From an uncultured delta proteobacterium (GTDB lineage Bacteria > Myxococcota_A > Polyangia > Polyangiales > Ga0077539), in the NCBI GenBank assembly GCA_903860995.1, contig CAIOSS010000369.1:1-17227 (forward strand): a stretch of 17,227 bases of DNA, read 5' to 3'. The number at the start of each line of letters is the position of its first letter. Position 1 is the stretch's first letter. The notes under the pieces were generated by a model, which was given only the letters and a program-made list of their open reading frames with translations, was not told where the DNA came from and made no database searches. The position numbers and the translations under genes were made by a program. Of the stretch, positions 6,939 to 14,878 are shown one piece after another.

Positions 6939-8146
6939 CGGTCGGGGGACCGTTCGCGGTACGAGCGCGGCACCCGACGCGAGACCGCGGTGAGCACCTC
7001 GTAGGGGATCGTGCCGACCCGTCGCGCGATCTCCTCGGCCCGGATGACGTCGAAGCCCCCGGGGCCGCGCTGCGAGCCGAGGAGTACCGCCTCGTCGCCC
7101 ACCGCCACGCCCGACCGCCGGGCGAGGTCGGTGACGTCGACGGTGGTCATGTCCATCGAGACGTTGCCCACCACCCGGCACCGCTGGCCCTGGATGAGCA
7201 CCTCGGCGTCGGACGACAGCCGCCGGAAGAAGCCGTCGGCGTAGCCCACCGGGAGCGTCGCGATCACCGACGTGCGGCCGGTGCGCCACGCGCCGCCGTA
7301 TCCGACCGGCGACCCGGGAGGGAGCTCGCGGAGGGCGATGACCTCCGTGCGCAGGCGCATCACCGGGAGCAGGCCCGGCGCGTCGTGCAGGAAGGGGGTC
7401 ACTCCGTAGAGGGCGACGCCCACCCGCACGAGGTCGAGCCGCGCCTCGGGCATCCGGAAGGCCGCCGCGCTCGCCGCCGCGTGGCATACCCCGGGGAGTA
7501 TCCCGTGGTGCGCGCAGAGCGCCCTCGCCGCCTCGAAGCGGGCGAGCTGCGTCGCGGTGAAGCTCGGGTCGTCGCAGTCCGCGTTGGCGAAGTGGGTCAT
7601 CAGGCCCTCCACCACGACGTGCCCCATCGAAGCGATGGCGTCGAGGAAGGGCGGCAGCGCCGCGGGCGTCACGCCCAGCCTGCCCATGCCCGTGTCGACC
7701 TTGAGGTGCACGCGCACCGGCAGGTACGAGCGCGCGGCCCGGAGCGCCTGGAGCTGCGAGGCATCGTGGATGACGGGGGTGAGCCGCGCGTCGAGCGCCG
7801 CGCCGAGGCCCTCGCCGTAGAGCCCCGACATCACCAGGATGGGCAGCGAGACGCCCGCCGCGCGGAGCTCGATGCCTTCCTCGACCAGGGCCACGCAGAG
7901 CCCGTCGACCCCGGCGGACTCCAGGGCCCGCGCCACGGGGATGACCCCGTGACCGTACGCGTCGGCCTTCACGACGGCGTAGACCCGCGGCGGTGCAGGG
8001 CGGTCTTCGGCGACCAGCGCCCGCACCACGCCGAGGTTGTGCGCGAGCGCATCGAGGTCGATCTCCGCGCGGGTCGGCCGCAGGGCCACCCCGGCGTCAG
8101 CGCGGGACGACACCACCACCCGCAGCGTCGCCCCGGCGTCGCTCAC
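6935..8146 (-). CDS. alr: Alanine racemase
   Basis: The enzyme interconverts L- and D-alanine for peptidoglycan and uses pyridoxal phosphate. The PLP lysine is Lys60 in AVVKADAYGHG. Other conserved blocks are HLKVDTGMGRLG (about 147-158), MTHFANAD, RVGVALYG (about 241-248), the second catalytic tyrosine in PVGYGGAW (about residue 283), LPVGYADGFFR and GNVSMDMTTVDVT. At 403 aa it is somewhat longer than the usual 360-380, because about 25 residues precede the core ALRPTRAEIDLDAL. The GTG at 8146 overlaps the stop of the small upstream gene as GTGA, which supports the start. Its own stop overlaps the mlaE start in the same way. Placing alr in one operon with mlaEF is unusual and suggests a shared envelope role. 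Confidence 0.95.
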   Translation of the reverse strand: MSDAGATLRVVVSSRADAGVALRPTRAEIDLDALAHNLGVVRALVAEDRPAPPRVYAVVKADAYGHGVIPVARALESAGVDGLCVALVEEGIELRAAGVSLPILVMSGLYGEGLGAALDARLTPVIHDASQLQALRAARSYLPVRVHLKVDTGMGRLGVTPAALPPFLDAIASMGHVVVEGLMTHFANADCDDPSFTATQLARFEAARALCAHHGILPGVCHAAASAAAFRMPEARLDLVRVGVALYGVTPFLHDAPGLLPVMRLRTEVIALRELPPGSPVGYGGAWRTGRTSVIATLPVGYADGFFRRLSSDAEVLIQGQRCRVVGNVSMDMTTVDVTDLARRSGVAVGDEAVLLGSQRGPGGFDVIRAEEIARRVGTIPYEVLTAVSRRVPRSYRERSPDR

Positions 8147-8403
8147 CCGACCTCGTGGACCTTGTAGCTGGTGACGATCGGCGAGCGCTCCATCACCCGG
8201 TGGATCCACTGGGAGTCGCGCGCGGCGACGGCCACGAGGCGCACCTCGCCGCCGTCCCTGGGCTCGGCGAACTTCCCGAAGCCTACCGCGCGCGCCTCGT
8301 CGGCGGTCATCACCTGCGCCTGCGTCTCCCGCAGGGCCTCCTCGGAGAGGAGGGTCGACGGGTCGCTGCCGGCCACGAGGTGGCACTCGAAGATGTGCAT
8401 CAT
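8143..8403 (-). CDS. Small hypothetical protein, first gene of the alr-mlaE-mlaF operon
   Basis: The protein is 86 aa and I do not recognise the family. It has no membrane segment or signal peptide. It begins MMHIFECHLVAGSDPSTLLS and ends SPIVTSYKVHEVG, and a middle segment (EVRLVAVAARDSQWIHRVMERS) looks like strand then helix, so a small alpha/beta fold is plausible. Two ATG codons stand in tandem at 8403 and 8400. No Shine-Dalgarno is visible, but a -10-like GATAGT lies eight bases upstream. Its stop overlaps the alr start as GTGA, so it is probably translated and coupled to alr. It may help regulate or partner the racemase, but that is a guess from position only. Confidence 0.7.
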   Translation of the reverse strand: MMHIFECHLVAGSDPSTLLSEEALRETQAQVMTADEARAVGFGKFAEPRDGGEVRLVAVAARDSQWIHRVMERSPIVTSYKVHEVG

Positions 8404-8411
8404 GGGCGCGC

Positions 8412-8417
8412 ACTATC
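8412..8417 (-). promoter_or_regulatory. -10-like hexamer before the small gene of the alr operon
   Basis: GATAGT on the minus strand (four of six matches to TATAAT) ends eight bases before the ATG at 8403. A start of transcription six or seven bases downstream would give a leaderless mRNA, fitting the absence of a Shine-Dalgarno. No convincing -35 is seen. The rest of the 46-base gap after asnB contains only a tiny GGGT-TC-ACCC hairpin. Confidence 0.25.
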
Positions 8418-8449
8418 GCACGGCCCGACCGAGGGTTCACCCGTCACGG

Positions 8450-10327
8450 TCACCCGTCGACGAAGGCCCGGAACCACGTCTCCAGCACCAGCAGCGTCCA
8501 GAGCCGGTCGGCCCCGCCGCGGCCCGCGTCGAGGTCGGCGAAGAGCGCCTCCACCGCCTCCGGCCGGAGCACCCCGCGGTCGCGGGCGGTCTGGTCGAGC
8601 AGCAGATCGCGCGCCATCGGGCGGAGGTCGCGGGTCATCCACCGGGTGAGCGGCAGCCCGAAGCCCCGCTTGCTGCGACGCAGGATCTCCTCGGGCACGA
8701 GGTCGCCCACCGCCCTCCGCAGCAGGTGCTTCGGCCGCCAGCGAGACTGCACCGACGAGGGGAGCCGCGCCGCGAACTCCACCACCGCCGTGTCGAGGAA
8801 GGGGCAGCGCACCTCGAGGGCGTGGGACATCGCCGCGATGTCGACCTTCGCGTTGATGTCATCGGCGAGGTAGGTCTGGAAATCCAGGTCGAGCAGCCTC
8901 CGGAGGTGGTCGGGCGCGCGGCTCGCGGCCAGCAGGGCGGCGAAGCGCCGGCGGGTGGCGCCCGGGTCGACCGACGCCATCGCGGGACCATACAAGCGCG
9001 CCTTGTCGGCCGCGGTGAAGTGACCGAGCAGCGCGAGGTAGCGCCCCGCCTCCCCCTGGTCGAGCGCGCCCCCGAGCCGCACCACGTCGGGGTGGACCCA
9101 TCGACCGGCCCGACCCATCGCCCACTGTACTGCCGGGCGCAGCGGCGCCGGGAGGTGGTCGAAGGCCGACGACAGGCGGGCCGGGTTGTAGCGCTTGTAC
9201 CCCGCGAAGCTCTCGTCGCTGGCGTCACCCGAGAGCGAGACCGTGACGTGCTCGCGTGCCATGCGCGCGAGGTACCAGGTGGCCACGGCGCTGCTGTCCC
9301 CGAAGGGCTCGCCGTGGTGCGCGACGATCTCGCGCAGCGCCGTGGTCATCTCCGGCGCCACCACCAGCTCGTGGTGCTCGGTGCCGTAGCGCGCGGCGAC
9401 GAGGCGGGCGTAGCGCAGCTCGCTGTCGTCAGCGTCGGGGAAGCCGATGGAGAAGGTCTTCACGGGGCGCGGAGAGGCGCGGGCCATGAGGGCGACGATG
9501 ACCGAGCTGTCGACCCCGCCGGAGAGGAAGGCCCCGAGGGGGACGTCGGCGACCATGCGCCGCCGCACCGCGCCGTCGAGCAGCCTGCGGAGTTCGAGCG
9601 CGAGCTCGTCCTCCGGGGCGCCGAGGGTCTCGCCGCAGGGGCGACTCCAGTAGCGCCTCGGCGCCGGGGCCTCGCCGGGCGCGATCACCGCGAGGGTCGC
9701 GGGCGGGAGCTTGTAGACGCCCGCGTAGACGGTGCGCGGCGCCGGCACGTACTGGAGCGAGAGGTACTCGTCGACCGCCGCGAGGTCGACCGCGGGGCGC
9801 TCGTCGGGGAAGGCCCGCACCAGCGCGTGGAGCTCGGACGCGAAGGCCAGGCCGCGGCGCGTTCGACGGTAGAAGAGGGGCTTCTTGCCGCTGCGGTCGC
9901 GGGCGAGCACGAGCACCCGGCGGCGCGCGTCCCAGAGCGCCAGCGCGAACATCCCGTGGATGGCCTGCACGAAGCCCTCGGCGCGGTCTTCCCAGAGGTG
10001 CAGCACCACCTCGCTGTCGGAGCGCGAGCGCAGCGTGTGGCCCTGCGCGACGAGCGCCTCGCGGATGGGCTCGAAGTCGTAGATCTCGCCGTTGACCACG
10101 GCGGTGACGGCGCCGTCCTCGTTGGCGATGGGCTGGTTGCCGTCGGCGCTGAGGTCGATGATCGAGAGGCGCCGGTGGCCGAGCACCACGCCGGGCGCGC
10201 GCCAGATGCCCTCGGCGTCAGGGCCGCGGTGGGCGATGGCGTCGAGCATGCGCTTCACCGCGGCGTCGTCGTCGGGGTGCACCCCGGCGCGCGCGTCGTC
10301 TGCCATGAACCCCGCGATGCCGCACAT
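8450..10327 (-). CDS. asnB: Asparagine synthetase (glutamine-hydrolysing)-like amidotransferase
   Basis: The 625-aa protein has the two-domain AsnB layout. The N-terminal Ntn glutaminase begins with nucleophile Cys2 (MCGIAGF), then HRGPD (33-37), HRRLSIIDLS (51-60), NGEIYD (79-84) and SDSE (103-106). The C-terminal synthetase has the PP-loop LSGGVDSS (268-275) and SIGFPDADDSELRYA. The usual SG[D/E]G[G/S]DE[L/V]F motif reads SGDASDESF (366-374), with Ala for the first Gly and Ser for Leu/Val. At about 625 aa it resembles the long AsnB/AsnO-type enzymes often found in polysaccharide and lipopeptide clusters, where they may amidate sugars or intermediates rather than supply asparagine. Its ATG diverges from the glycosyltransferase at 10429; no Shine-Dalgarno is clear. 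Both active domains look complete. Confidence 0.9.
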   Translation of the reverse strand: MCGIAGFMADDARAGVHPDDDAAVKRMLDAIAHRGPDAEGIWRAPGVVLGHRRLSIIDLSADGNQPIANEDGAVTAVVNGEIYDFEPIREALVAQGHTLRSRSDSEVVLHLWEDRAEGFVQAIHGMFALALWDARRRVLVLARDRSGKKPLFYRRTRRGLAFASELHALVRAFPDERPAVDLAAVDEYLSLQYVPAPRTVYAGVYKLPPATLAVIAPGEAPAPRRYWSRPCGETLGAPEDELALELRRLLDGAVRRRMVADVPLGAFLSGGVDSSVIVALMARASPRPVKTFSIGFPDADDSELRYARLVAARYGTEHHELVVAPEMTTALREIVAHHGEPFGDSSAVATWYLARMAREHVTVSLSGDASDESFAGYKRYNPARLSSAFDHLPAPLRPAVQWAMGRAGRWVHPDVVRLGGALDQGEAGRYLALLGHFTAADKARLYGPAMASVDPGATRRRFAALLAASRAPDHLRRLLDLDFQTYLADDINAKVDIAAMSHALEVRCPFLDTAVVEFAARLPSSVQSRWRPKHLLRRAVGDLVPEEILRRSKRGFGLPLTRWMTRDLRPMARDLLLDQTARDRGVLRPEAVEALFADLDAGRGGADRLWTLLVLETWFRAFVDG

Positions 10328-10428
10328 TGAAGTGCCGCACCCGCTACCACCGCGGAGCGCCCGGCGGCAACCCCGCGCCCCGCGCCGCCTCGTTGCTGCC
10401 CGCGGACCCGGGTGATAGAGACGCCCGG

Positions 10429-11571
10429 ATGTCGCGTAGGAAGGTCCTCTTCTTCATCTCCTCGCTCACTCAGGGCGGCGCCGAGCGGCAGATGGTGGAG
10501 CTCATGCGCGGCCTCGACCCGGCGCGCTTCGAGACGCGCCTCGCGCTCTGCCACCGCACCGACCACCTCGGCTACACGCTCCCGGGCGGCGAACCCTACT
10601 CCATCGACGCCACCTTCGGCCCCACGCCGGGCTCCTTCGCGCGCCTGGTGCGCATCGTGCGCGAGGTGCGCCCGGACATCATCCACTCGTACATGGGCTA
10701 CGAGAACCTCTTCGCCCGCCTCGCCGCGCGCTACACCGGCATCGGCCGCGCGGTCTCCTCGGTGCGCTGCACCCGGATGCCTCGCCGCGACGTCTTCTAC
10801 GAGCGCGCCACGCACGGCATGATCGACGCGCTCATCTGCAATTCCGTGGGCATCCGCGACGAGCTCCACGCCCGCGCGGGCATCCCCCTCGCCGACATCG
10901 ACGTGATCGAGAACGGCGTCGACCACGACCGCTTCCGCCCCGTCGACGCGGCCGCGCGGGCCGCCATCCGCGCCGAGTGGAAGCTCGAGGGCCGCTGCGC
11001 CCTGCTGGTCCCCGGTCGCCTCTCCGAGCAGAAGAACCAGCTCGCCATCGTGCGCGCGCTCTCCTCGATGAAGCGCGCCGGGGCGCTTCCGCCAGGGCTC
11101 GTGGTGGTCTTCGCAGGCCGCGGCTCGCCGCCGCTCTTCGGCGAGTACATCCGCCGCGTGGCCGACCGGGCCGACCTCGGCGACGCCCTCCGCTTCGTGG
11201 GGATCGTAAAGCCCATCGAGCGCCTCATCGCCGCGGCCGACGGGGTGCTGCTGCCCTCCCACTACGAGGGCCTGCCCAACGCGGTGATCGAGTCGATGAG
11301 CTGCGCCACCCCGACGATCGTGTCGCCCGCGGCCAACACCGACGCCCTCAACGAAGACGGCGTGACGGGCCTCGTCTGCGCGGGCACCGAGCCCGAGGCC
11401 GTGGAGGCCGCCATCCGCCGCTTCGTCGCGCTCTCCCCCGACGAGCGAGCGCGCATGGGCGAGCGCGCCTACGCCGCGGCGACGGAGCGCTTCGCGGTGC
11501 AGCGCATGGTGGCGCGCACGGTGGAGGTCTACGCGCGGGTGCTCGGCGACCCGGGGCTCGCGGCGCCGTGA
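10429..11571 (+). CDS. Glycosyltransferase family 4 (group 1)
   Basis: The 380-aa protein is a GT-B retaining glycosyltransferase. It starts MSRRKVLFFISSLTQGGAER, with the glycine-rich N-terminal loop. The linker ENGVDHDRFRP precedes the C-terminal donor domain, VPGRLSEQKNQ marks its start, and the E-x7-E motif is in HYEGLPNAVIESMS (near residue 280). It would add a sugar to a lipid-linked glycan at the cytoplasmic face. The ATG at 10429 was chosen over an upstream one at 10327 because family homology begins there; the extra 34 residues are Pro/Arg-rich and would overlap the asnB start. A GATAGA hexamer lies nine bases upstream and no Shine-Dalgarno is seen. It is a paralogue of the minus-strand gene ending at 14875. 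Its stop overlaps the GT2 start as GTGA. Confidence 0.92.
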   Translation: MSRRKVLFFISSLTQGGAERQMVELMRGLDPARFETRLALCHRTDHLGYTLPGGEPYSIDATFGPTPGSFARLVRIVREVRPDIIHSYMGYENLFARLAARYTGIGRAVSSVRCTRMPRRDVFYERATHGMIDALICNSVGIRDELHARAGIPLADIDVIENGVDHDRFRPVDAAARAAIRAEWKLEGRCALLVPGRLSEQKNQLAIVRALSSMKRAGALPPGLVVVFAGRGSPPLFGEYIRRVADRADLGDALRFVGIVKPIERLIAAADGVLLPSHYEGLPNAVIESMSCATPTIVSPAANTDALNEDGVTGLVCAGTEPEAVEAAIRRFVALSPDERARMGERAYAAATERFAVQRMVARTVEVYARVLGDPGLAAP

Positions 11572-12428
11572 TCTCGCTGGTGATGGCAGCGTACAACCGG
11601 GCCCACACCCTGCCCCGCGCACTCGACAGCGTGATCGCGCAGGACTGGACCGACTGGGAGGTGGTCGTCGTCGACGACGGCTCGGCGGACGACACCGTCG
11701 CCGTCGTGGGGCGCTACGCCGCCGAAGCCCGCATCAAGCTCGTGCGACACGATCGCAACCGCGGGGTGACCGCCGCGAAGAACACCGGCTTCGACCACTG
11801 CGCGGGCGAGTGGATCGGCGCGCTCGACAGCGACGACGAGCTCGCGCCCGGGGCTCTCTCGGCGCTCATGGCCGTGCTGCGCGACGTCGACCCGACCCTC
11901 GACGCCATCGGCTGCAACTGTGTCGACTCGCGCACCGGCGAGCTCTCGGGCCACGGCTGGGAGCGCGACCGCTACATCGACCTGCGCGCCTCGCTCGAGG
12001 ACATCCGCGGGGAGTTCTGGGGGATCTTCCGCGCGAGCCTGCTCGGGCGCAGCCGCTTCGACGAGCGCATCGCGGGCCGGGAGGCCGTGCTCTGGTCGCG
12101 CATCTATGAGGGCGCCCGGTGGTACTACCTGCATCGCGGGCTGCGGATCTACCACACCGAGGGCGACGACCGGCTGACGTCGCGGCGGCTCTCCAACCTG
12201 CGCGCCAACCCGCGGCAGTACCGCTCGTTCGTGGTGCTCACGGAGGAGGCGACGGACTACCTGGACAAGCTCCGACGGTGGAGCCCGCGGCAGTACGGCG
12301 ACGTGATGGGCGCGGCGGCGAAGCAGTTCCTGGCGTCGGGGGACGTCCGTCGAACCGCGCGGGCGCTCGGACGCTCCATCGAGGGCTACGGGCTCGCGGC
12401 GCTCTCGCGCCTTCGCCGGCCTGCGTAG
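11568..12428 (+). CDS. Glycosyltransferase family 2
   Basis: The 286-aa protein has the GT-A fold of inverting family 2 enzymes. MISLVMAAYNRAHTLPRALD opens it, followed by VVVVDDGSADDT with the nucleotide-binding DDG (36-38), then NTGFDHCAGEWIGALDSDDE with the metal-binding DSD (87-89). The later part is less typical and contains IYHTEGDDRLTSRR, which may be acceptor-specific. The C-terminal 70 residues are basic. The GTG at 11568 overlaps the stop of the GT4 gene by four bases (GTGA), so the pair is co-translated. The longer open frame upstream is out of register with the real GT4 protein. The donor and acceptor sugars cannot be read from the sequence. Its stop lies three bases from that of the convergent methyltransferase gene. 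Confidence 0.92.
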   Translation: MISLVMAAYNRAHTLPRALDSVIAQDWTDWEVVVVDDGSADDTVAVVGRYAAEARIKLVRHDRNRGVTAAKNTGFDHCAGEWIGALDSDDELAPGALSALMAVLRDVDPTLDAIGCNCVDSRTGELSGHGWERDRYIDLRASLEDIRGEFWGIFRASLLGRSRFDERIAGREAVLWSRIYEGARWYYLHRGLRIYHTEGDDRLTSRRLSNLRANPRQYRSFVVLTEEATDYLDKLRRWSPRQYGDVMGAAAKQFLASGDVRRTARALGRSIEGYGLAALSRLRRPA

Positions 12429-12431
12429 CCG

Positions 12432-13388
12432 TCAGCGAGGGACCTCCACGCGCGCGACGATCGCGAGGCCGTGCAGGTCGAAGCGCCGCGCGACCTCGGC
12501 CGCCTCGTAGAGACGGCGGCTGGGAAACAGCGCCCGGGACGCGAGGAAGCCCACGGCCGCGCCGAGGGCCTGGCCGACCCGGGGCACCGACGCGCGCACG
12601 GCGGCGTGCAGGCGCTTCTCCAGGACGTAGCGAGCGGTGTCGTGGGCCAGCGGCTCGAAGCCGACCTCGACCACCCGGAGCCCCAGGCGGTCGGCGAGCG
12701 CGCGGAGCGAGCGCTCGGTCCAGCGGGTGACGTGGTGGGGAGGGAAATCGAGCGCTTCGAGCGCCGGGCGGAAGGTGCGCTCGTCGTTGGGCATCGAGAG
12801 GAAGACCGATCCCCCCGGACGGACGCAGCGCGCGACGTCGCGCACGAAGCCCGCCGGGTCGGTCACGTGCTCCAGCACGTGGAAGGCGCTCGCGAAGTCG
12901 AAGGCCCCAGCGTTCGAGCGCGAGAAGCTCTCGATGGACTCCATCGACATCGGGATGCCGCGGGCCGCCGTGCGCGCCGCGACCTCGTCGCTCTGCTCCA
13001 GGCCGAAGACGGTGTCGCCGCGGCGCAGGAGCCCGGCGAGGAAGACGCCATGCCCGCAGCCGACGTCGAGCGCGCGGCTCCCGGCGGCGCTGCGCGCGCG
13101 CACCCAGCCGAACTCCCACTTCTCGGTCGTGTAGCCCACGTCGTCGACGACCGACGCGTAGAACTCCGCGTCGCCCGCGCGCAGCGGCCAGAAGAAGCGC
13201 AGGTCGCACGCACCACAACGGCGCAGCGTGAGGGTGCGATCGGGCGTATTGCGCACGCGTACGGCCGGGGGATAGGCGCGGTGGAGCACGGCCTCGAGGG
13301 CGTCCCAGATCACGTCGACCGGGGTCTCGGAGAGGAGGTCGAGGCGCGCGCTCTCGCCGCAAGCGGGGCAGGTCGGGGGTGGGCTCAT
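12432..13388 (-). CDS. SAM-dependent methyltransferase with N-terminal zinc ribbon
   Basis: The 318-aa protein starts with a probable zinc ribbon, CPAC (Cys7, Cys10) and CGAC (Cys58, Cys61). A class I methyltransferase domain follows: motif I LDVGCGHG (107-114), an acidic residue in FGLEQSDE at the end of strand 2, and FHVLEHV (169-175). A further block reads PNDERTFRPALEALDFPPHH. This Cys-rich plus methyltransferase layout is common among genes of surface-sugar clusters (C-methyl- or O-methyltransferases). The ATG at 13388 overlaps the flippase stop as ATGA, so it is the last gene of the GT4-flippase-methyltransferase operon. Sugar methylation is inferred from context. Confidence 0.88.
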   Translation of the reverse strand: MSPPPTCPACGESARLDLLSETPVDVIWDALEAVLHRAYPPAVRVRNTPDRTLTLRRCGACDLRFFWPLRAGDAEFYASVVDDVGYTTEKWEFGWVRARSAAGSRALDVGCGHGVFLAGLLRRGDTVFGLEQSDEVAARTAARGIPMSMESIESFSRSNAGAFDFASAFHVLEHVTDPAGFVRDVARCVRPGGSVFLSMPNDERTFRPALEALDFPPHHVTRWTERSLRALADRLGLRVVEVGFEPLAHDTARYVLEKRLHAAVRASVPRVGQALGAAVGFLASRALFPSRRLYEAAEVARRFDLHGLAIVARVEVPR

Positions 13389-14878
13389 CGCGGTCGCCTC
13401 CGTACCAGACGAAGCGCCAGTTGCAGAAGGCGTTCGCGCTCCGCGGGCTCCAGGCCGAAGGCGACGATGAGGGCGAGGTAGACCACCCCCGCCACGCCGA
13501 CGCCGCCGAAGAAGCGGGCCGCGAGGGGGCCGGGCACCATGCCGTACACCTGGCGCCCGACCGCGAGCGCCCCGACGCCGCAGAGGCCGATGCGCGCGAG
13601 GCCGACGGACATCCCGTGCACCCGGGTGAGCCGGTACGCGAAGACCATCTGGAAGGTCTGCGCGGTGACGAGGCCCGCGGCGCCGGAGATCGCGGCGCCG
13701 GTGAGGCCGAGGCGCGGCAGGAGCAGCGGCAGCAGGACCGCCTGGAGCCCGACGCTCAGGCCCGCGGCGATGGCCCCGAAGCGGGGGTTGCCGCTCATCG
13801 GGATGACGTAGGCCGCGAGCGAGAGGGCGTTCACGAGGTGGCCGAGGGAGAGCGCCATCATGGCGTAGGCCCCGCGCTCGAAGCCGTGGCCGAAGACCGA
13901 CAGCAAGCCGCCGCCGAAGCCGCCGAAGAGCACCGCGAGGGGCACCGCGCCGAGCGCGACCCAGCGGGTCTGCCGCTGGATGGTGGCGGTGAGCCCGGCG
14001 ATGTCACCCTTCTGCAAGGCCGCGGGGATGGCCGCGCACACCACCGGGTCGAAGGCGCCCCGGAGCTGGCTGATGCTGGTGACATAGAGCACGCACGCGG
14101 CGTAGGCGCCCATCTCCGCGGTGCTGCGGTAGTGGCCGAGCAGGAGGGCGTCGATGCGCCCCTGGAGCGACCAGATGAGATTCACTGCGACGAGGGGCAC
14201 CGCGAGGTGGAGCAGCGCCCGGTCGACGGGCCCGCGCGCGGCGGCGCGGAGGGTGTCCGCGAGGGAGAGCTGGCGGCTGTAGAAATACGCCGCGGCGACG
14301 GTGGTCAGGGCCATGCCGGCGCCGACCGCGAGGCAGGCGGCGGCGACGGTGGGCGACCGGCGCAGCGCCAGGGAGGTGAGCGCGAGCAGGCCGAGGGGCT
14401 GCACGAGGCCCCGCACCCAGAAGTTGTAGGTCATCACCCCGCGCGCCTGTGTGGCCACGAGGAAGATGGTGGTCGCGTGGTAGAAGATGGGGGTCACTGC
14501 GAGGAGGCGCAGCGGCGTGATGAGCTCCGGCTTGCCCTGTCTCGCCGCCACGAACGGGGCCGCGAAGAAGAGAGCGCCGCTGATGAGCAGGCCCGAGAGC
14601 AGCACCACGCGGAGGGCGGTGCCGGTGGCCACCACGGCGCCGCGGTCGTCCTTCTCGGCGTAGGCGAGTGCGACGTGGCGCGCGACGGCCTGGTCCATGC
14701 CGAAGAGGGTGAGCAGCGAGAACATGTCCACGAAGGTGTTGGACCACGTGTAGACGCCGTATCCGCTGTCATGGAGGAAGCGCGCGAGCTGCACGTGGAA
14801 GGCCGGCAGCGCCGCCTGCGCGAGGAGGGTCAGGAGGTTGATCCCGATGCCGTGCGCCTCGCGCTTCGACTCGCTCAC
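13385..14878 (-). CDS. Polysaccharide flippase, Wzx/MATE-like (MOP superfamily)
   Basis: The 497-aa protein is almost wholly hydrophobic, with about 12-14 predicted membrane segments. It begins with a short polar tail (SESKREAHG), then INLLTLLAQAALPAFHVQLARFL. FHVQLARFLHDSGYGVYTWS and SLLTLFGMDQAVARHVA near the N-terminus are typical of oligosaccharide flippases of the MOP superfamily, which move lipid-linked glycan units across the inner membrane. An arginine-rich cytoplasmic end (RLVRRRPR) closes it. The frame is open far upstream through the preceding gene, but the GTG at 14878 overlaps that gene's stop as GTGA and fits the family's N-terminus. It sits between a GT4 glycosyltransferase and a methyltransferase, both with four-base overlaps. 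Confidence 0.9.
   Translation of the reverse strand: MSESKREAHGIGINLLTLLAQAALPAFHVQLARFLHDSGYGVYTWSNTFVDMFSLLTLFGMDQAVARHVALAYAEKDDRGAVVATGTALRVVLLSGLLISGALFFAAPFVAARQGKPELITPLRLLAVTPIFYHATTIFLVATQARGVMTYNFWVRGLVQPLGLLALTSLALRRSPTVAAACLAVGAGMALTTVAAAYFYSRQLSLADTLRAAARGPVDRALLHLAVPLVAVNLIWSLQGRIDALLLGHYRSTAEMGAYAACVLYVTSISQLRGAFDPVVCAAIPAALQKGDIAGLTATIQRQTRWVALGAVPLAVLFGGFGGGLLSVFGHGFERGAYAMMALSLGHLVNALSLAAYVIPMSGNPRFGAIAAGLSVGLQAVLLPLLLPRLGLTGAAISGAAGLVTAQTFQMVFAYRLTRVHGMSVGLARIGLCGVGALAVGRQVYGMVPGPLAARFFGGVGVAGVVYLALIVAFGLEPAERERLLQLALRLVRRRPR

Noticed and set aside
6141..7487. A longer MlaE with a 183-residue N-terminal extension
   Set aside because: The extension is antisense-like, low-complexity sequence overlapping alr; the GTG at 6938 gives a standard MlaE length.
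10393..10421. A sigma-70 promoter TTGCTG-17-TAGAGA before the GT4 gene
   Set aside because: The -10 matches only three bases and the -35 is imperfect. I keep only the weaker remark about GATAGA in the leaderless-start finding.
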